From Oscillospiraceae bacterium (lineage in GTDB: Bacteria; Bacillota; Clostridia; Oscillospirales; Acutalibacteraceae): a stretch of DNA of 60,806 nt. The DNA is taken from assembly GCA_029098185.1 (NCBI GenBank), contig JAQXNV010000005.1, positions 1 to 60,806 of the forward strand. Reading direction: 5' to 3'. Under the pieces are notes generated by a model. The model ran no database searches and was not told the DNA's origin. It worked only from the letters and a program-made list of their open reading frames with translations. The translations under genes and the position numbers were made by a program. Shown in pieces: positions 56,897 through 60,806 of this stretch (its first letter is position 1; each line of letters starts with the position of its first letter).

Positions 56897-57520
56897 ATGC
56901 CTACAGTAGCAGTATTGGATATGGCCGGCAAGGAAGTTTCCAAGATCGAACTTGCGGAGTCCGTATTCGGAATTGAGCCAAACAAAGCTGTCATGCTGGA
57001 TATGGTCAAGAACTATCTGGCAAATCAGCGTCAGGGCACACAATCGGCCCTCACCCGCGCCGAAGTATCCGGCGGTGGTAAGAAGCCTTGGAGACAGAAG
57101 GGCACTGGTCATGCAAGACAGGGTTCCACAAGAGCTCCACAGTGGAGACACGGCGGCGTCGTGTTCGCTCCAAAGCCGAGAGACTACAGCTATTCCCTCA
57201 ATAAGAAGGTAAAGCGTCTCGCTATGAAGTCCGCTCTTTCCGCAAAAGTCGCTGAGAACGATATGATCGTCCTCGATGCCATTGCGCTGAACGAGTACAA
57301 GACAAAGACAATCGCAGCAATGCTCAAGGCAATTGGCGCCGAGAAGAAGGCACTGATCGTTCTTCCTGAGTTGAACGAGAAAGTGATCGCATCCGCAGCC
57401 AATATCCCGGGCGTAAAAACAGCTATGGTGAATACCCTGAATGTATATGACATTCTCAACGCAGACAAGTTCATTGTTGTTAAGGATGCCGTAGCTCAGA
57501 TTGAGGAGGTGTATTGCTAA
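56897..57520 (+). CDS. rplD: 50S ribosomal protein L4
   Basis: 207 residues; ATG at 56897 with GGAGGA upstream. The extended loop ([32 protein letters not shown]...) that reaches the exit tunnel is present. L4 may also regulate this operon, as in E. coli, but no such proof exists here. The stop overlaps rplW by one base. Confidence 0.97.
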   Translation: MPTVAVLDMAGKEVSKIELAESVFGIEPNKAVMLDMVKNYLANQRQGTQSALTRAEVSGGGKKPWRQKGTGHARQGSTRAPQWRHGGVVFAPKPRDYSYSLNKKVKRLAMKSALSAKVAENDMIVLDAIALNEYKTKTIAAMLKAIGAEKKALIVLPELNEKVIASAANIPGVKTAMVNTLNVYDILNADKFIVVKDAVAQIEEVYC

Positions 57521-57810
57521 TGACAGCACAAGATATCATCATCAGACCAGTCATCACAGAAAAGAGCGTGACCGGCCTCGGCATGAAGAAGTACACCTTT
57601 GAGGTTGCGAAAAACGCAAACAAAATTGAGATTGCAAAAGCGGTAGAAGCACTGTTCGACGTTGAAGTTGCAAAGGTCAACACCATCAACGTAAGAGGTA
57701 AGTATCGCCGCCAGGGCAGACACGAAGGCTATACTCCTTCCTGGAAGAAAGCCGTCGTCACCCTGACAGAAAAGAGCAAGACCATCGAGTTCTTTGAGGA
57801 CATGATGTAA
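57520..57810 (+). CDS. rplW: 50S ribosomal protein L23
   Basis: 96 residues from the ATG at 57520 (TAATG overlap with rplD; GAGGAGG ten bases upstream). [41 protein letters not shown] and [19 protein letters not shown] are typical L23. It lies at the exit of the peptide tunnel and docks SRP and trigger factor. Confidence 0.97.
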   Translation: MTAQDIIIRPVITEKSVTGLGMKKYTFEVAKNANKIEIAKAVEALFDVEVAKVNTINVRGKYRRQGRHEGYTPSWKKAVVTLTEKSKTIEFFEDMM

Positions 57811-57891
57811 TCTCTGACCCAATCTAGAGCAGAGGCAAAGTATGGGGAACGCCATATCCCCGCAAAGCCATCATGAGGAGTGTGAAACCGA

Positions 57892-58725
57892 ATGGCAATT
57901 AAGAATTATAAACCTACCACACCTTCCAGACGGAATATGTCCGTAACGGATTACACCGGTCTGTCCAAGGTAGCGCCGGAAAAGAGCCTGTTGGCTCCGC
58001 TGAACAAGAAGTCCGGCCGCAACAGCTATGGTAGAATTACAGTTCGTCACAGAGGTGGCGGCAATCGCAGAAAGTACCGTATCATCGACTTCAAGCGTCA
58101 GAAGCACGGTATGAACGCGACTGTACTCACTTTGGAGTATGATCCGAACCGTTCCGCATTTATTGCCCTGGTGCAGTATGAGGACGGCGAGAAAAGATAT
58201 ATCCTTGCACCAAACGGCCTGAAGGTCGGCGACGTTGTTGTTTCTGGTCCCGATGCAGACATCAAGCCAGGCAACGCTCTCCCGCTGGCCAACATCCCAA
58301 CTGGTACCTTTATCCACAACGTTGAGCTTTACCCAGGCAAGGGCGGCCAGTTGGCACGTTCTGCCGGCAACATGGCTCAGCTCATGGCAAAGGAGCAGGG
58401 CATGGCGCTGCTGAGACTGCCTTCCGGCGAGCTGCGCAACGTGCCTGCAAACTGCATGGCCACCATCGGCCAGGTCAGCAACACCGACCACGAGAACGTT
58501 AAGATCGGTAAAGCAGGCCGCACCCGTCACCTGGGCTTCCGCCCGACTGTGCGTGGTTCCGTCATGAACCCATGCGATCACCCGCACGGTGGTGGTGAAG
58601 GTAAATCCCCAATCGGCCGTCCAGGTCCGGTTACCCCGTGGGGCAAGCCGGCTCTCGGTTACAAGACCCGTAACCCGAAGAAGGCTTCCAGCAAGTTCAT
58701 TGTCAGACGCAGAAACAGTAAGTAA
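57892..58725 (+). CDS. rplB: 50S ribosomal protein L2
   Basis: 277 residues. [34 protein letters not shown] and the C-terminal [19 protein letters not shown] loop, which contains the conserved His near the peptidyl transferase centre, identify L2. GAGGAG precedes the ATG at 11 bp. An 81-bp spacer follows rplW. Confidence 0.97.
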   Translation: MAIKNYKPTTPSRRNMSVTDYTGLSKVAPEKSLLAPLNKKSGRNSYGRITVRHRGGGNRRKYRIIDFKRQKHGMNATVLTLEYDPNRSAFIALVQYEDGEKRYILAPNGLKVGDVVVSGPDADIKPGNALPLANIPTGTFIHNVELYPGKGGQLARSAGNMAQLMAKEQGMALLRLPSGELRNVPANCMATIGQVSNTDHENVKIGKAGRTRHLGFRPTVRGSVMNPCDHPHGGGEGKSPIGRPGPVTPWGKPALGYKTRNPKKASSKFIVRRRNSK

Positions 58726-58753
58726 GGCATACAAGAAAGGAGCTTGACGAAAC

Positions 58754-59029
58754 ATGAGCAGAAGCGTTAAAAAAGGTCCTTATGTACAGCCTGTGCTGTT
58801 GAAGAGGATTGAAGCAATGAATGCAGCCGGCGAAAAAGCAATCGTGAAAACATGGAGCAGAGCTTCCACAATTTTCCCGGATTTCGTTGGTCACACAATC
58901 GCGGTACACGACGGCCGCAAGCATGTTCCGGTGTATGTAACGGAAGACATGGTTGGTCACAGACTCGGCGAGTTTGCACCAACCAGAACATTTAAAGGTC
59001 ACGCTGGTTCCAAGACCGGCGGCAAGTAA
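58754..59029 (+). CDS. rpsS: 30S ribosomal protein S19
   Basis: 91 residues. [49 protein letters not shown] and [12 protein letters not shown] are conserved S19 blocks. It sits in the head of the small subunit with S13. Confidence 0.97.
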   Translation: MSRSVKKGPYVQPVLLKRIEAMNAAGEKAIVKTWSRASTIFPDFVGHTIAVHDGRKHVPVYVTEDMVGHRLGEFAPTRTFKGHAGSKTGGK

Positions 59030-59049
59030 GGCCGAAAGGAGTTGTTAGT

Positions 59050-59385
59050 ATGGAAGCAAGAGCGTATCTGAAATACGCCCGCATTTCTCCACGTAAGGTC
59101 GAGATCGTGCTGGACTTGATCCGGAATCAAGACGCCGATAAGGCTATGGCTATCCTGAAGCATACCCCGAAGGCCGCCTGTGAAGATTTGCAAAAACTGC
59201 TGAAGTCCGCAATGGCTAACGCAGAAAACAATAAGAACATGGACACTTCCAGACTGTACGTTGCCGAGTGCTTCGTTTGTCCGGGTCCAATCCTGAAGCG
59301 CATTCGTCCAAGAGCACAGGGCCGCGCATTTAGAATCGATAAGAAAACTTCGCACGTAACCCTCGTGCTCAAGGAAAGAGAATAA
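59050..59385 (+). CDS. rplV: 50S ribosomal protein L22
   Basis: 111 residues. [42 protein letters not shown] and the tip of the exit-tunnel beta-hairpin, [17 protein letters not shown], identify L22. It is 20 bp after rpsS. Confidence 0.97.
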   Translation: MEARAYLKYARISPRKVEIVLDLIRNQDADKAMAILKHTPKAACEDLQKLLKSAMANAENNKNMDTSRLYVAECFVCPGPILKRIRPRAQGRAFRIDKKTSHVTLVLKERE

Positions 59386-59402
59386 GGACAGGAGGTAAGA
59401 CA

Positions 59403-60068
59403 ATGGGACAAAAAGTTCATCCACACGGCATCCGTGTCGGTGTCATTAAAGACTGGGATTCCCGCTGGTTCGCCAACAAGCGTGACTTCGGCGATGTGCT
59501 GGTTGAAGATTACAACCTGCGCAAAACACTGAAGAAGCAGCTGGCAGCCGCTGGTGTTCCGAAAATCGAAATTGAGCGCGACGCCTCTAAGGTTCGCATC
59601 CACATCCACTGCGCAAAGCCGGGCATGGTCATCGGCAAGGGCGGTTCTGAGATCGAAAAGCTTCGCCTCCAGTGTGAAGCAATGCTCAAGAAGCCTGTTG
59701 TGATCAACATCGTTGAGGTAAAGACCCCTGATCTGAATGCTCAGCTGGTTGCCGAAAACATCGCACAGCAGCTGGAAAAGAGAATCTCTTTCCGCCGCGC
59801 AATGAAGCAGTGCATCGGCCGCGCACTGAGAATGGGCGCAAAGGGTATCAAAACACAGGTATCCGGCCGTCTGGGCGGTGCAGAAATCGCCCGTTCCGAA
59901 ACTTACCACGACGGTACTATTCCGCTGCAAACCCTGAGAGCTGACATCGACTACGGCTTTGCCGAGGCTGCAACCACCTACGGCCGCATCGGTGTTAAGG
60001 TCTGGATCTACAGAGGCGAGGTTTTGCAAGACAACAACCGTCCCCGCAAGGAAGGAGGCAATAAATAA
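59403..60068 (+). CDS. rpsC: 30S ribosomal protein S3
   Basis: 221 residues, [20 protein letters not shown] at the start, the KH domain ([17 protein letters not shown]) and the C-terminal [22 protein letters not shown], all conserved in S3. The stop overlaps rplP by one base. Confidence 0.97.
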   Translation: MGQKVHPHGIRVGVIKDWDSRWFANKRDFGDVLVEDYNLRKTLKKQLAAAGVPKIEIERDASKVRIHIHCAKPGMVIGKGGSEIEKLRLQCEAMLKKPVVINIVEVKTPDLNAQLVAENIAQQLEKRISFRRAMKQCIGRALRMGAKGIKTQVSGRLGGAEIARSETYHDGTIPLQTLRADIDYGFAEAATTYGRIGVKVWIYRGEVLQDNNRPRKEGGNK

Positions 60069-60490
60069 TGCTGTTGCCTAAGCGCGTTAAATACCGCAGA
60101 GTTCACCGTGGTCGTCTGACCGGTAAGAGCTATCGCGGCAATAAAGTGACAAACGGCGATTACGGTATCCAGGCCCTTGAGCCGGCATGGATTACCTCCA
60201 ACCAGATCGAGGCCGCTCGTATCGCCATGACCCGTTACTGCAAGAGATTCGGTAAAGTCTGGATCAAGATCTTCCCAGACAAGCCGATCACCGAGAAGCC
60301 GGCTGAAACTCGAATGGGTTCCGGTAAAGGTTCTCCCGAGTATTGGGTAGCTGTTGTTAAGCCAGGCAGAGTGATGTTCGAAATCGGTGGCGTTCCGGAA
60401 GAGACCGCCCGCGAAGCACTCCGCCTTGCTTCCCACAAGCTGCCGATCAAGTGCAAGTTTGTAAAGAGAGAAGAGGAGGGTGAGAAGTAA
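60068..60490 (+). CDS. rplP: 50S ribosomal protein L16
   Basis: 140 residues. [43 protein letters not shown] and [24 protein letters not shown] are L16 signatures. One-base overlap with both rpsC and rpmC (TAATG). Confidence 0.97.
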   Translation: MLLPKRVKYRRVHRGRLTGKSYRGNKVTNGDYGIQALEPAWITSNQIEAARIAMTRYCKRFGKVWIKIFPDKPITEKPAETRMGSGKGSPEYWVAVVKPGRVMFEIGGVPEETAREALRLASHKLPIKCKFVKREEEGEK

Positions 60491-60696
60491 TGAAGGCTGC
60501 AGAGATTAGAAGCATGTCCAACGAAGAATTGAACAATAAGCTGAAGGACCTCAAGGCCGAGCTTTTCAACCTTCGTTTTCAGCTCGCGATCAATCAACTT
60601 GAGAACCCGATGCGTATTTCCGCTGTGAAAAAGGATATCGCCCGCGTTAAGACCATCCTGCGCGAGAATGAGATCAAAAACGGCACCAATGCGTAA
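60490..60696 (+). CDS. rpmC: 50S ribosomal protein L29
   Basis: 68 residues. Two-helix protein, [33 protein letters not shown]...[19 protein letters not shown], typical L29. It lies at the exit of the tunnel beside L23. Confidence 0.96.
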   Translation: MKAAEIRSMSNEELNNKLKDLKAELFNLRFQLAINQLENPMRISAVKKDIARVKTILRENEIKNGTNA

Positions 60697-60714
60697 CGGA
60701 AGGGAGGATTAGTT

Positions 60715-60806
60715 GTGAGCGAAAGAAACATGAGAAAAACCATGGTTGGCAAGATCGTTAGCGACAAAATGGACAAAACCGTTGTTGTTGCCATCGAGGA
60801 TAGCGT
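60715..60806 (+). CDS. rpsQ: 30S ribosomal protein S17 (N-terminal part)
   Basis: Starts at a GTG at 60715, with GGGAGG seven bases upstream, and runs off the window after 30 codons. SERNMRKTMVGKIVSDKMDKTVVVAIE is the S17 N-terminus. S17 binds 16S rRNA early in assembly. Confidence 0.93.
   Translation, partial: MSERNMRKTMVGKIVSDKMDKTVVVAIEDS

Overview
The window reads as a chromosomal segment of an anaerobic, Gram-positive member of the Bacillota, most likely Clostridia. The evidence is: teichoic-acid type export and polymerase genes with no LPS genes, [FeFe]-hydrogenase maturases, an isoleucine T-box, a glycine riboswitch, strong GGAGG ribosome binding sites, sigma-A promoters with 17-18 bp spacers, a SpoVB-type flippase, B12-dependent methionine synthase with a separate activation protein, and a Clostridia-like S10 ribosomal operon. 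The genus cannot be fixed from the sequence alone. No phage, insertion sequence, CRISPR array, tRNA or rRNA gene was seen.

Layout. 1-7.2 kb holds cell-surface genes: the end of an Ig-like repeat protein, a TagF-like/TagG/TagH teichoic acid group, a GtrA/GtrB-like pair, a polyprenyl-phosphate sugar transferase and a GT2 glycosyltransferase. 7.3-12.5 kb has small genes (a degenerate resolvase-like protein, a DUF3006-like protein and a 52-residue protein carrying a GGADGPTAIF motif), a riboswitch-controlled alanine/glycine:Na+ symporter, a CapA-like lipoprotein and a His-tailed metal-binding protein. 12.7-18.3 kb is one operon: two GNAT acetyltransferases, then MTA/SAH deaminase, purine nucleoside phosphorylase, a second deaminase and an S-adenosylhomocysteine hydrolase homologue. 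Together these suggest a salvage route for SAM by-products, possibly through S-inosylhomocysteine. 18.5-26.4 kb holds small membrane and hypothetical proteins, a PaaK-type ligase with an ACT partner, a sodium:solute symporter and a VanY-like carboxypeptidase lipoprotein.

26.5-33.6 kb is an almost complete aromatic amino acid operon, aroB-aroC-aroEK(fusion)-aroQ-aroF-aroA-tyrA; pheA lies alone at 51-52 kb. 33.7-36.3 kb has a CDP-ribitol synthesis fusion and a polyol-phosphate transferase. 36.5-40.4 kb carries metF, a MetH activation-domain protein and a truncated-type metH. 40.6-43.9 kb carries a long structured leader that I do not recognise, then a TM1266-like regulator, hydG and hydF. 43.9-48.2 kb is an Ile T-box followed by ilvB-ilvN-ilvA-ridA. 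48.2-55.5 kb holds a flippase, prmA, pheA, acpP, proS and an esterase. 55.5 kb to the end is the S10 operon from rpsJ to a partial rpsQ, preceded by a leader with an attenuator-like terminator.

Functional links: AroA-F products feed TyrA and PheA; AhcY-type activity returns homocysteine to MetH, which is supplied with methyl-THF by MetF; RidA removes the reactive imines made by IlvA; radical-SAM HydG yields 5'-deoxyadenosine that the MtaD-type deaminases could salvage. The least explained items are the switch-like leader before the hydrogenase maturation genes, the deaminase/AhcY operon, and the tiny GGADGPTAIF protein.
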